Positions 34,989-42,798 of a DNA stretch of 64,000 nucleotides are shown here, in pieces. Below the pieces are notes generated by a model. The model was not told where the DNA came from, did not search any database, and worked only from the letters and a program-made list of their open reading frames with translations. How positions within the stretch are numbered: position 1 is the first letter of the stretch; every line of letters starts with the position of its first letter. A program made the position numbers and the translations under genes. The DNA is taken from NCBI RefSeq assembly GCF_017352375.1, contig NZ_JAFEVR010000005.1:86134-150133 (forward strand), given 5' to 3'. Source of the DNA: Mycolicibacterium sp. S2-37. GTDB lineage: Bacteria; Actinomycetota; Actinomycetes; Mycobacteriales; Mycobacteriaceae.

Positions 34989-36150
34989 CGCTGTTCGGGC
35001 GTTGGATCGGCACTACGGGCGGCATCTGCACCCCTTCCGGCAGCACGAGTTCTCCGTCGTGGTTGACGTACCCCGAATGCTTGGTCGGCAGCGGCAGATC
35101 GGGATTCGGGCACGGTCGATCGGTGCCCTCGCCGCAGATGCCGGGGTTGAAGTACGAGCGCTTCTGCACATCCTCTGGCCACGGATCGCCGTGCATGCCG
35201 AGCCAGGTCGCGGGGACGTTGTAGAACAGGAAGAAGCAGGCGCTGACTCCGCCGAAGATCGCCAGGAAGCGGACGAACTGCTGCTTGACGACTCCGCCGC
35301 GGATGCTGTCCAGTCCGCGTTCGACCACGGTGCGCCCTCGGTCGTCGGTGAAGAAGCGCAGACAGCACAGCGCCGCCTGGACGCCGCCCCACATCAAGCC
35401 CTCGTAGACGGGCCACTGGTAGTAGGTGCCGGCGTTGAAGGACAGCGACTGAATGGCGCCCGGGTAGGAGTAGAACCCGATCGGCAACATGACCAGGGCT
35501 TCCATCACGAAGTCGAAGACGAACGCGATCGCATACGTGACGAGGATCAGCCGTAGGTTGCTGATGCCAGGCCACCGGTTCTTGATCTTGCGCATGACCC
35601 AGCAGCCGACAATGGTGATCAGCAGGACGCCGTACATGTAGCCGGGGATGTTGGTCAGCAGCGGTTCGGGCACCGTGTGCCCCGGCTCCTCGTGCGCCAC
35701 CCAGCCTGGGATGTGCGGCGCCCACGACCCTCGGTTCCACAGCCAGGCGTTATACGTGCACCAGGTGCTGTAGTAGTTCAGCATCGGATCCTGGAACATC
35801 ATCAGGCCCATCGACACGAGCAGCATGCCGTCGAGGGTGATCCGCCGTTCCCGCACCCACGGTCGGATGATGAAGAACCACAGCGCCGCCGGAAGGCCGA
35901 TCCAGAGCACGACCGCGTTGGCCATCAGCGGGATCTTCATGTACATCGGCGGGTCGCTGGGGCCTCCGCTCACCGGTTCGAAGAAGGGGCCGGTGACCCA
36001 GCGGATGAACACGTAGAGCGTGTAGGCCAGGGCTACGGCGCCGACGGTCGCCCAGATCTTGAAGGCGCCGGGTCTCTTCGGTGCGTCCGTACGGAAGTCG
36101 GTGACTCTGATCGACTCGGTGACCGCGGACTTCTTCGACAGCTCACTCAT
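34975..36150 (-). CDS. AveC-like (spirocyclase family) membrane protein
   Basis: A 391-residue polytopic membrane protein with about eight hydrophobic segments, a cytosolic N-terminus and a Pro-rich C-terminal tail. It resembles the AveC-like family (named for the avermectin spirocyclase/dehydratase AveC), seen in segments such as GLMMFQDPMLNYYSTWCTYN, WNRGSWAPHIPGW and YSYPGAIQSLSF. In mycobacteria the function is unknown. ATG 36150 has GAGGAG about nine bases upstream. It is the first gene of the AveC-NorQ-NorD unit, divergent from the TetR gene at 36266. It may be the client of, or the membrane anchor for, the NorQD pair. Confidence 0.85.
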   Translation of the reverse strand: MSELSKKSAVTESIRVTDFRTDAPKRPGAFKIWATVGAVALAYTLYVFIRWVTGPFFEPVSGGPSDPPMYMKIPLMANAVVLWIGLPAALWFFIIRPWVRERRITLDGMLLVSMGLMMFQDPMLNYYSTWCTYNAWLWNRGSWAPHIPGWVAHEEPGHTVPEPLLTNIPGYMYGVLLITIVGCWVMRKIKNRWPGISNLRLILVTYAIAFVFDFVMEALVMLPIGFYSYPGAIQSLSFNAGTYYQWPVYEGLMWGGVQAALCCLRFFTDDRGRTVVERGLDSIRGGVVKQQFVRFLAIFGGVSACFFLFYNVPATWLGMHGDPWPEDVQKRSYFNPGICGEGTDRPCPNPDLPLPTKHSGYVNHDGELVLPEGVQMPPVVPIQRPNSDDGQ

Positions 36151-36206
36151 CTCGGGCTTCTCCTCGGCGATCGTGCGGGCGGGGCAGCGACCCAACGGAG
36201 GCGAAT

Positions 36207-36220
36207 ATACTCATGAGTAT
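36207..36220. promoter_or_regulatory. Palindrome ATACTCATGAGTAT in the AveC/TetR gap
   Basis: A perfect 14-bp palindrome in the 115-bp divergent gap, 46 bp before the TetR start and 57 bp before the AveC-like start, followed by another short palindrome GGATATCC (36223-36230). Its position suggests the operator of the TetR protein encoded at 36266. Confidence 0.65.
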
Positions 36221-36265
36221 CTGGATATCCAATAGGTAGCCGAGATTCTGAAGTAGTATCGCCGC

Positions 36266-36934
36266 ATGGTCGAGCGGTGGACGCGGGAACGGCGACTCGA
36301 GCACACGCGCTCGGTGCTGTTGGATGCCGCAGAAGAGGTGTTCGCCGAAAAGGGTTTCACCTCAGCGACTCTCGATGACATCGCCCACGCGGCGGGCTAC
36401 ACCAAAGGCGCCATCTACAAGCACTTCGCCACGAAGGAAGACCTCTTTCTGGCGGTGAGCGATCGGTACTGGCGTCGCTATTTCGACAACTTCGCCGAGG
36501 TGATGTCCGCATCGGGGGAGGTCGGGGCGCGCGAACTCGACCAGATCGCCGAGCGCTGGCGTCAGCTCAGTCGCGACCGCGGTGCCGAACACGCCGCACT
36601 GGGTCTGGAGTTCACGCTGTACCTCCTGCGCAACCCCGACGCCCGGGAACGCGTCGCGGCCAAGCGGGCCGAAGTGGTGGAGGCGCTCGCGAGGTTCATC
36701 GTCGAGGGCATGGACCGGCTCGGTGCGACGCTGTCGATTCCGCCGCTGACGTTCGCGCAGGCGCTCGTCGCCACCAGTGACTCCGTCGTACTGGGTAGCG
36801 AACTCGACGACGTGGACCTGTACCGGCCGATCGTGGAGATGTACACGTCGGTCATCAAGCTTCCCGAGCCGTCGACCCGCGATCGCCCGGTGAGGAAAAG
36901 CCCAGTCGAGCGCCGAGGAAGGACCACCCGATGA
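36266..36934 (+). CDS. TetR-family transcriptional regulator
   Basis: A 222-residue TetR regulator. The DNA-binding domain is standard: ATLDDIAHAAGYTKGAIYKHF followed by ATKEDLFLAVSDRYW. The C-terminal domain would bind a pathway ligand, and the basic tail (DRPVRKSPVERRGRTTR) is unusual. The start is ATG 36266. It overlaps the P450 gene by 4 bp (ATGA) and is divergent from the AveC-NorQ-NorD unit. The palindrome at 36207 is its likely operator; it may also be a candidate reader of the ATCAANTACTTG sites. Confidence 0.92.
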   Translation: MVERWTRERRLEHTRSVLLDAAEEVFAEKGFTSATLDDIAHAAGYTKGAIYKHFATKEDLFLAVSDRYWRRYFDNFAEVMSASGEVGARELDQIAERWRQLSRDRGAEHAALGLEFTLYLLRNPDARERVAAKRAEVVEALARFIVEGMDRLGATLSIPPLTFAQALVATSDSVVLGSELDDVDLYRPIVEMYTSVIKLPEPSTRDRPVRKSPVERRGRTTR

Positions 36935-38133
36935 CGGCCAGCGCCACCGAAGAGCTCTATTACGACCCTTGGCACGCTGAGCTCAACGCCGACCCGTACC
37001 CGATGTTCAAGCGGATCCGCGACGAGGCACCGCTGTATTACAACGAGGTGCACGACTTCTACGCGGTCAGCCGTTTCGACGACGTGAACCGAACGCTGGT
37101 CGACAACGGCACCTTCAGTTCAGCGCGGGGCATCATTCTGGAGATCATCAAGTCCGGTATGGAGATTCCACCCGGAGTGCTGATCTTCGAAGACCCGCCG
37201 ATCCACGACATCCACCGCAACCTGCTCGCCCGCGCCTTCACTCCGCGCAAGATCAATGCTCTGGAGCCGATGATCCGCGATTTCACCCGGAGGTGTCTGG
37301 ATCCGTTGGTCGGCGGTGACCGCGTCGATTTCGTCACCGACCTCGGAGCGATCATGCCGATGCGGGTGGTGGGCATGTTGTTCGGCATCCCCGAGGATCA
37401 TCAGCGGCGGGTCCAGGAGGACGGCGACAAGCATGTGCGGACCCAGCGCGGGGGGCAGATGACCGACAACCCCGACGGGGTCCTCACCGACGGTCAGGTG
37501 TTCGCCGACTTCATCGACTGGCGCGCCGCCCATCCGGCCGACGATTTGACCACCGAACTGCTCGAGGCCGAGTTTCGGGACGAGACCGGGGTCATTCGCA
37601 GACTCCGGCGCGACGAGCTGCTCATGTTCATGAACGTCGTTGCGGTGGCGGGATCTGAGACGACAGCGCGACTTCTCGGGTGGGCCGGCAAGCTGCTCTC
37701 CGAGCATCCAGATCAGCGCCGGCGCCTGGCCGAGGATCGCTCGCTGCTGCCCGGAGCGATCGAGGAGATCCTGCGCTACGAGCCGCCGGCTCTGCAGACC
37801 GCCCGCTACGTCACCCGCGATGTCGAATTCCACGGCCGAACCGTGCCGGCGGGAAGCGCGGTACTGACGTTGATGGGCGCCGCGAACCGGGACGAACGTC
37901 GCTTCGGTGCCGACGCCGAATCCTTCGACATCTCGAGGCCGCCGAAGCAACACCTGTCCTTCGGTGTCGGCGCGCACTACTGCCTCGGCAACGCCCTGGC
38001 GCGTATCGAGGGGCGGATCGGTTTAGAGGAGATCCTGGATCGGTTCCCGGACTGGGACGTGGACCTCGACAGCGCGGTGTTCGGGTCGTCGTCGGCCGTG
38101 CGTGGCTGGGACAGCATGCCGGCACGGGTCTGA
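36931..38133 (+). CDS. Cytochrome P450
   Basis: A 400-residue soluble bacterial P450. The heme loop is FGVGAHYCLG with Cys351, the I-helix is AGSETT (240-245) and ExxR is Glu279-Arg282 (EEILRYEPP). It would hydroxylate a pathway substrate with electrons from a small ferredoxin. It is coupled by a 4-bp overlap to the TetR gene, so regulator and enzyme are made together. No ferredoxin gene is adjacent; the nearest are at 47976 and 50046. Confidence 0.95.
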   Translation: MTASATEELYYDPWHAELNADPYPMFKRIRDEAPLYYNEVHDFYAVSRFDDVNRTLVDNGTFSSARGIILEIIKSGMEIPPGVLIFEDPPIHDIHRNLLARAFTPRKINALEPMIRDFTRRCLDPLVGGDRVDFVTDLGAIMPMRVVGMLFGIPEDHQRRVQEDGDKHVRTQRGGQMTDNPDGVLTDGQVFADFIDWRAAHPADDLTTELLEAEFRDETGVIRRLRRDELLMFMNVVAVAGSETTARLLGWAGKLLSEHPDQRRRLAEDRSLLPGAIEEILRYEPPALQTARYVTRDVEFHGRTVPAGSAVLTLMGAANRDERRFGADAESFDISRPPKQHLSFGVGAHYCLGNALARIEGRIGLEEILDRFPDWDVDLDSAVFGSSSAVRGWDSMPARV

Positions 38134-38169
38134 CGGCGGGGCCGGGGACGGCCTCGGCACTGGCGGAAT

Positions 38170-38185
38170 ATCAACTACTTGCGAT
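38170..38185. promoter_or_regulatory. Operator-like ATCAACTACTTGCGAT before the Rieske B operon
   Basis: It differs from the 32402 site at only two positions. It lies in the 168-bp gap between the P450 stop and the Rieske B start, where a promoter for the Rieske B-small-amidohydrolase-MarR operon is expected. Confidence 0.65.
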
Positions 38186-38301
38186 TGTGGGCGGCGGGAG
38201 ATACCGTCGAACATGCGGCAGAGCCGTATCGCCGAAAAGGCAGCTGTGCGTGATTGTTTGCCGCCACACTGACCTCGACGCGCCGTCGACAGGAGACGAT
38301 A

Positions 38302-39567
38302 ATGGCCCGTTTTCCGAAACCGCCGGAAGGCAGCTGGACGGAACACTATCCGCAACTGGGGACGGGTCCGGTGTCCTACGAGGACTCCATCGACCCCGAG
38401 TTCTACGAGGTGGAGCGCAAGGCTGTGTTCAAGCGCGCCTGGCTCAACGTCGGGCGCGTCGAACAGGTGCCGCGCAAGGGCAGCTACTTCACTAAGGAGC
38501 TGAAGGTCGCCAACACGTCGATCATCGTCGTGCGCACCGGCAGTGGTGAGGTGAAGGCGTACCACAACATCTGCCGGCACCGCGGCAACAAGTTGGTATG
38601 GAACGACATGCCGCTCGAGGAGACCAGTGGGGTGTGCCGCCAGTTCACCTGCAAGTACCACGCGTGGCGCTACGACCTGGACGGCAACCTCACCTTCGTC
38701 CAGCAGGAGGGGGAGTTCTTCGACCTGGACAAGAGTCGCTACGGACTGGTGCCGGTGCATTGCGATGTCTGGGAAGGCTTCCTCTTCGTCAACTTCGCGA
38801 AGGAACCCGAGCAGCCGCTGCGCGACTTCCTCGGCCCGATGATCACCGCGCTCGAGGGCTATCCGTTCGACCGGATGACGTCGCGGTTCTCCTACCGCTC
38901 CGAGGTCAAGGCCAACTGGAAGCTCTACATGGACGCGTTCCAGGAGTTCTACCACGCACCAGTACTGCATGCGAACCAGTCGCCGACGGCCTACTCCAAG
39001 GCGGCCGCCGAAGCGGGTTTCGAGGCGCCGCACTACCGCATCGACGGTCCGCATCGGCTGGTGAGCACCTCGGGTGTCCGGGCCTGGGAGATGGCCGACG
39101 AGATGCGCAAGCCGATCGAGGACATCTGTCAGAGCGGACTGTTCGGGCCGTGGGACAAACCCGATCTGGGGGAGATGCCGGAGGGTCTCAATCCGGCGAA
39201 ATGTGATCCGTGGGGCCTGGATTCATTTCAGCTGTTCCCGAATTTCGTCATCCTGTTCTGGGGTCAGGGCTGGTACCTGACCTACCACTACTGGCCGACG
39301 TCGCACAACACGCATATCTTCGAGGGAACGGTGTACTTCCCACAGCCGCGCACTCCGCGGGAACGCATCGCCCAGGAACTGGCCGCCGTGTCGTTCAAGG
39401 AGTACGGCCTGCAGGATGCCAACACCCTCGAGGCCACGCAGACGATGGTCGAGTCCCGGGTGCTCGACGATTTCGTGCTCTGCGATCAGGAGGTGCTGAT
39501 CCGTCACCTGCACTCCGAGACCGCCGCATGGGTCGCGGACTACCAGCGCAAGACGGCCGGGGTGTGA
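38302..39567 (+). CDS. Rieske non-heme iron oxygenase alpha subunit (B)
   Basis: A 421-residue oxygenase. The Rieske ligands are Cys91/His93 and Cys117/His120, the iron ligands are His218 and His223 (EFYHAPVLH), and Asp211 is the relay residue. It is closely similar to Rieske C at 43585 and Rieske A at 14854, starting with the same PKP..GSWTE pattern. ATG 38302 follows AGGAGACGATA, and the frame upstream of it is not coding. The small paired protein starts 2 bp after its stop. Electrons probably come from the reductase at 41735. The substrate is unknown; paralogues with different neighbours may act at different steps or positions. Confidence 0.95.
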   Translation: MARFPKPPEGSWTEHYPQLGTGPVSYEDSIDPEFYEVERKAVFKRAWLNVGRVEQVPRKGSYFTKELKVANTSIIVVRTGSGEVKAYHNICRHRGNKLVWNDMPLEETSGVCRQFTCKYHAWRYDLDGNLTFVQQEGEFFDLDKSRYGLVPVHCDVWEGFLFVNFAKEPEQPLRDFLGPMITALEGYPFDRMTSRFSYRSEVKANWKLYMDAFQEFYHAPVLHANQSPTAYSKAAAEAGFEAPHYRIDGPHRLVSTSGVRAWEMADEMRKPIEDICQSGLFGPWDKPDLGEMPEGLNPAKCDPWGLDSFQLFPNFVILFWGQGWYLTYHYWPTSHNTHIFEGTVYFPQPRTPRERIAQELAAVSFKEYGLQDANTLEATQTMVESRVLDDFVLCDQEVLIRHLHSETAAWVADYQRKTAGV

Positions 39568-39569
39568 GC

Positions 39570-39911
39570 ATGACCGGCACGATCACCACGAAACTGCCTC
39601 CCGAATTCGCCGATCTCGAGCAGTTCTCCGACTGGTGTCTGCCCACCGAGGCGGAGCGCTACGCCAAACGGCTGGCCAGCACGATGGCCGAACTGCAAGC
39701 CTTCTACGACGCCGTCACCGCGCGGGCGGAGGAGGCGATCGCCTACTGCGACAAGTTCAGCCTCGACGACATGCCCGAGGATGTCCTGAACCTGATGCAC
39801 CTGCTGTACTCGATGATCCAGGCGTCGTTCCCGGTCGAGTGCTGGAAACAACCGAAGGTGCCGGACTCGGGCGCGACGACGCTGGACTGCGTCTCCGAAC
39901 CCGTCCCGTGA
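39570..39911 (+). CDS. Small conserved protein paired with Rieske oxygenase B
   Basis: A 113-residue homologue of the proteins at 14532 and 44858. Its pattern is PPEFADLEQFSDWCLPTEAERY, then FYDAVTARAEEAIAYCDKF, a hydrophobic helix LMHLLYSMIQ, and SFPVECWKQPKVPDSGA. It begins 2 bp after the Rieske gene, and its stop overlaps the amidohydrolase start (GTGA). Function is unknown. Strict pairing with the Rieske gene suggests a subunit or maturation partner. Confidence 0.85.
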   Translation: MTGTITTKLPPEFADLEQFSDWCLPTEAERYAKRLASTMAELQAFYDAVTARAEEAIAYCDKFSLDDMPEDVLNLMHLLYSMIQASFPVECWKQPKVPDSGATTLDCVSEPVP

Positions 39912-41179
39912 CCGGATCGATCGTCCTGCGCGCCGCCCGCTGGGCGGACGTCGAGGCCGGCGAGATCCGCTCTCCGGCGGCCGTCGTGGTCGAGGGCAAC
40001 AGGATCACGTCGGTCGATCCCGCTGCGGCGCAGGCGAAATCGACCGAGGGTGCAGAAGTCATCGACCTCGGCGACGTCACGCTGCTGCCGGGTCTGATGG
40101 ACATGGAGCTCAACCTGCTCATCGGCGGGCCTGGGGGCCCCGAGGGCCTGCCCAGCCCCATGCACGGTGTGCAGGACGACCCCGCCTACCGGACGCTGCG
40201 GGGTGCGGTCAACGCGCGCACCACCCTCGACGCAGGTTTCACCAGTGTGCGCAACCTGGGCCTGATGGTGAAGACGGGCGGCTACCTGCTCGACGTGGCG
40301 CTGCAGCGCGCCATCGAGCAGGGCTGGCACGCCGGGCCGCGGATCTTTCCGGCCGGTCATGCGGTCACGCCGTACGGCGGGCACCTCGACCCGACGGTGT
40401 TCCAGCGGCTGGCGCCCGGCATCATGCCGCTGTCGGTCGCCGAGGGCATCGCCAACGGTGTCGACGAGGTGCGCGCCTGTGTGCGCTACCAGATCCGCCA
40501 CGGCGCCAAACTGATCAAGGTGTCGGCCTCGGGCGGGGTGATGTCGCACAGCACCGCTCCGGGCGCGCAACAGTACTCCGACGACGAATTCGCCGCGATC
40601 GCCGACGAGGCGCACCGGGCGGGTGTCCGGGTAGCCGCGCATGCGGTGGGAGACAGCGCTATTCGCGCCTGTATCCGGGCCGGTATCGACTGCATCGAGC
40701 ACGGGTTCCTGGCCACCGACGAGACGATCCAGATGATGGTGGACCACGGTACGTTCCTGGTGTCGACCACCTACCTCACCGAGGCGATGGCCGTCGACCG
40801 GATCGCCCCGGAGCTGCGCCGCAAGGCCGAGGTGGTGTTCCCGCGCGCGCAGGCCATGCTGCCCAAGGCGATCGCAGCCGGCGTCCGGATCGCGTGCGGC
40901 ACGGATGCGCCGGCCGTTCCACACGGCCAGAACGCCAAGGAGCTCTGCGCCCTGGTGGCCCGCGGGATGACACCCATGCAGGCGCTGCGGGCTGCGACCG
41001 TCACCAGTGCCGAGTTGATCGACTCCGATGACGAGCTCGGCCGGCTGGCCCCCGGCTACCTGGCCGACATCATCGCCGTCCCGGGTGATCCGTCGCAGGA
41101 CATCGCCGCGGCGCTCGACGTACGGTTCGTGATGAAGGACGGGACGGTGCACAAGCGCGGCGGTGGTCCAGGGGGTTAA
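39908..41179 (+). CDS. Amidohydrolase-family protein lacking the HxH metal motif
   Basis: A 423-residue protein closely related to that at 13297. Its GLMDMELN segment (62-69) replaces the GLIDxHxH of the family, with Glu67 and Asn69 where the two metal-binding His belong. Lys204 (LIKVSASGG), His245 (AAHAVGD), His265 (CIEHGF) and Asp333 (GTDAP) remain. The shared exchange in both copies means it is an inherited trait of this branch and not an error. GTG 39908 overlaps the small gene's stop. It probably hydrolyses a cyclic amide- or ester-like intermediate, or has become a different kind of enzyme. Confidence 0.88.
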   Translation: MTGSIVLRAARWADVEAGEIRSPAAVVVEGNRITSVDPAAAQAKSTEGAEVIDLGDVTLLPGLMDMELNLLIGGPGGPEGLPSPMHGVQDDPAYRTLRGAVNARTTLDAGFTSVRNLGLMVKTGGYLLDVALQRAIEQGWHAGPRIFPAGHAVTPYGGHLDPTVFQRLAPGIMPLSVAEGIANGVDEVRACVRYQIRHGAKLIKVSASGGVMSHSTAPGAQQYSDDEFAAIADEAHRAGVRVAAHAVGDSAIRACIRAGIDCIEHGFLATDETIQMMVDHGTFLVSTTYLTEAMAVDRIAPELRRKAEVVFPRAQAMLPKAIAAGVRIACGTDAPAVPHGQNAKELCALVARGMTPMQALRAATVTSAELIDSDDELGRLAPGYLADIIAVPGDPSQDIAAALDVRFVMKDGTVHKRGGGPGG

Positions 41180-41205
41180 CGTCGAGAACACCGACGGACG
41201 GGCAT

Positions 41206-41210
41206 GGAGG
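41206..41210 (+). promoter_or_regulatory. Ribosome-binding site that decides the MarR start
   Basis: GGAGG lies five bases before ATG 41216 and overlaps the in-frame ATG at 41204, so translation should begin at 41216. Confidence 0.75.
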
Positions 41211-41215
41211 CTGAT

Positions 41216-41668
41216 ATGGAGCAGACCGACAACATCCTGTGGCTGCTCAAGCAGGCCTGGTACTTCTCGCTGACGTCGGTGAACGACGCGGTGAGCGAGC
41301 ACGGGGTGAGTACCGCCCAGATCGGTGTGCTGCGCCAGCTCTCTGACGAACCGGGTTTGTCCGGGGCTGAACTGGCGCGCCGCCTGCTGATCAGCCCGCA
41401 GGGGGTGCAGCTCGCGCTGACCGCGCTCGAGAAGCGTGGATTGGTCCAGCGCAAACAGGATCCGCAGCACGGCCGGATCCTGCAGGCGTTCCTCACCGAA
41501 CAGGGTCGGCGCGTGGCCGAGGCGGTGGTCAGCGATGCCATCGCGGCGCACGACCGGGTGTTCGGGGTGTTGAGCAAGGCCGAGCAGCGGACGCTGCGCG
41601 ACCTGCTCAGCCGCGTCGTGGAACAGGGCACCGGCCACGAACTGCACGACGACCACATCGAGGGGTGA
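41216..41668 (+). CDS. MarR-family transcriptional regulator
   Basis: A 150-residue winged-helix regulator. The recognition region reads LSGAELARRLLISPQGVQLALTALEKRGLV, and the wing is QRKQDPQHGRILQAFLTEQG. It would sense a phenolic or acyl ligand and control the neighbouring oxygenase genes. It follows the amidohydrolase by 36 bp and lies upstream of the ferredoxin reductase operon, whose promoter region (41669-41734) carries two operator-like sites. Confidence 0.93.
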   Translation: MEQTDNILWLLKQAWYFSLTSVNDAVSEHGVSTAQIGVLRQLSDEPGLSGAELARRLLISPQGVQLALTALEKRGLVQRKQDPQHGRILQAFLTEQGRRVAEAVVSDAIAAHDRVFGVLSKAEQRTLRDLLSRVVEQGTGHELHDDHIEG

Positions 41669-41686
41669 ACGCCGAGCGCATCCAAG

Positions 41687-41722
41687 ATCTCATCTACTTG
41701 AGATTAATGACAAGTACTTGAT
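41687..41722. promoter_or_regulatory. Two operator-like sites before the ferredoxin reductase operon
   Basis: ATCTCATCTACTTGAGAT (41687-41704) has perfect 6-bp ends. ATGACAAGTACTTGAT (41707-41722) reads ATCAAGTACTTGTCAT on the other strand. Both match the ATCAANTACTTGNNAT pattern of the sites at 32402 and 38170. The second also matches 9 of 10 fixed bases of the published KstR2 consensus AnCAAGnnCTTGnT. They end 13 bp before the reductase start, an ideal place for repression. Confidence 0.68.
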
Positions 41723-41734
41723 ATAGTTGCCTCG

Positions 41735-42787
41735 ATGGGCGAGATCAACGAATCGGACGGCTTTGCGGCACTTCGCATCAAGCGGATCGTGCGCGAGACC
41801 TCTGACGCCGTGTCCCTGGTGCTCGACGTGCCCGAGCACTGTTCTTCGCGGTTCCGGTACGAGGCGGGCCAGTTCCTGACCGTGCGCGTGACGGTGGACG
41901 GACAGGAACTGCGACGCTGCTACTCGATGTCCTCCGCGCCGGTGGAGGACGAACTTCAGATCACCGTCAAACGCGATCCCGGTGGGCTGGTGTCGAATTG
42001 GCTCAACGACACCGCGGCCGAAGGCGCTGAGATCCACGCGACGCCCCCCGAGGGGCGATTTCTGCTGCGGGCCAACGCCGACGGCAACGACGCGATCATG
42101 GCGTTCGCGGGTGGCAGCGGGATCACCCCGATCATGTCCCTGGTGCGGACCGCGTTGGCGGGTTCGACGCGCCCGGTCCGGCTGTTCTACGCCAATCGCA
42201 GTCGTGACGCGGTCATCTTCGCCGACGCGCTGGAGCGCCTCGCCGACGGCTACGTCGATCGGCTGAGCGTCACCCACCACTTCGACGACGCCAGCGGCGT
42301 GGTGACCAGCTCGGCGATCGAGTCCTTCGTCGGGGTGCACGCCGGCGGCCCCGAGCACGCCGACTACTACATCTGCGGACCCGGGCCGTTCATGGACACC
42401 GTCGAGTCGACCGTGCTCGCAGCGGGCGCGCCCCGCGACCTGGTCCACCTCGAGCGGTTCACGGTGGCCGTCGAGGAGGCTGACGCGTCCGCGGCGTCCG
42501 CGGCGTCCGCGCAGACCGAAGAGATCATCATCGAGTTGGACCGCAAGAAGACCACGGCCGAATACCGCGCGGGCAACACGCTGCTGCAGACGGCGCGCAT
42601 CGCCGGTTTGCGCGCACCTGCGTCATGCGAAACCGGTTCGTGCGGCACGTGTATGGCCCGAATCGTCGACGGCAGCGCCAGGATGCTCAACAACGACGCA
42701 CTCGACGACGACGAGGTCGCCGAGGGCTGGGTGCTGACGTGTCAGTCGTTGCCGACCAGTCGAACCGTTCATGTGGTCTACGAGTAG
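41735..42787 (+). CDS. Ferredoxin reductase, electron-transfer component of Rieske oxygenase
   Basis: A 350-residue class IA-type reductase. FAD binding is at RCYS (61-64), the nucleotide motif is GGSGITP (126-132), and YYICGPGPFM is near 211-220. A C-terminal plant-type 2Fe-2S domain has Cys298, Cys303, Cys306 and Cys336. This domain order (FAD, NAD, 2Fe-2S) is that of KshB and phenylacetyl-CoA/3-ketosteroid hydroxylase reductases. It would pass electrons from NAD(P)H to the Rieske oxygenases, of which C is in the same operon. An ASAASAASA linker separates the reductase and 2Fe-2S domains. Confidence 0.94.
   Translation: MGEINESDGFAALRIKRIVRETSDAVSLVLDVPEHCSSRFRYEAGQFLTVRVTVDGQELRRCYSMSSAPVEDELQITVKRDPGGLVSNWLNDTAAEGAEIHATPPEGRFLLRANADGNDAIMAFAGGSGITPIMSLVRTALAGSTRPVRLFYANRSRDAVIFADALERLADGYVDRLSVTHHFDDASGVVTSSAIESFVGVHAGGPEHADYYICGPGPFMDTVESTVLAAGAPRDLVHLERFTVAVEEADASAASAASAQTEEIIIELDRKKTTAEYRAGNTLLQTARIAGLRAPASCETGSCGTCMARIVDGSARMLNNDALDDDEVAEGWVLTCQSLPTSRTVHVVYE
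42485..42511 (+). repeat. Three 9-bp tandem repeats coding the reductase linker
   Basis: GCGTCCGCG is repeated three times without change and encodes the Ala/Ser-rich linker before the 2Fe-2S domain. Such a repeat can change length by slippage in 3-residue steps without breaking the frame. Confidence 0.75.
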
Positions 42788-42798
42788 GAGGCGCAGCG

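Noticed and set aside
39743..41656. A 637-residue minus-strand open frame opposite the amidohydrolase and MarR genes
   Set aside because: Same reasoning: the plus-strand genes carry clear motifs and the antisense protein is His/Arg/Gly-rich without domains.
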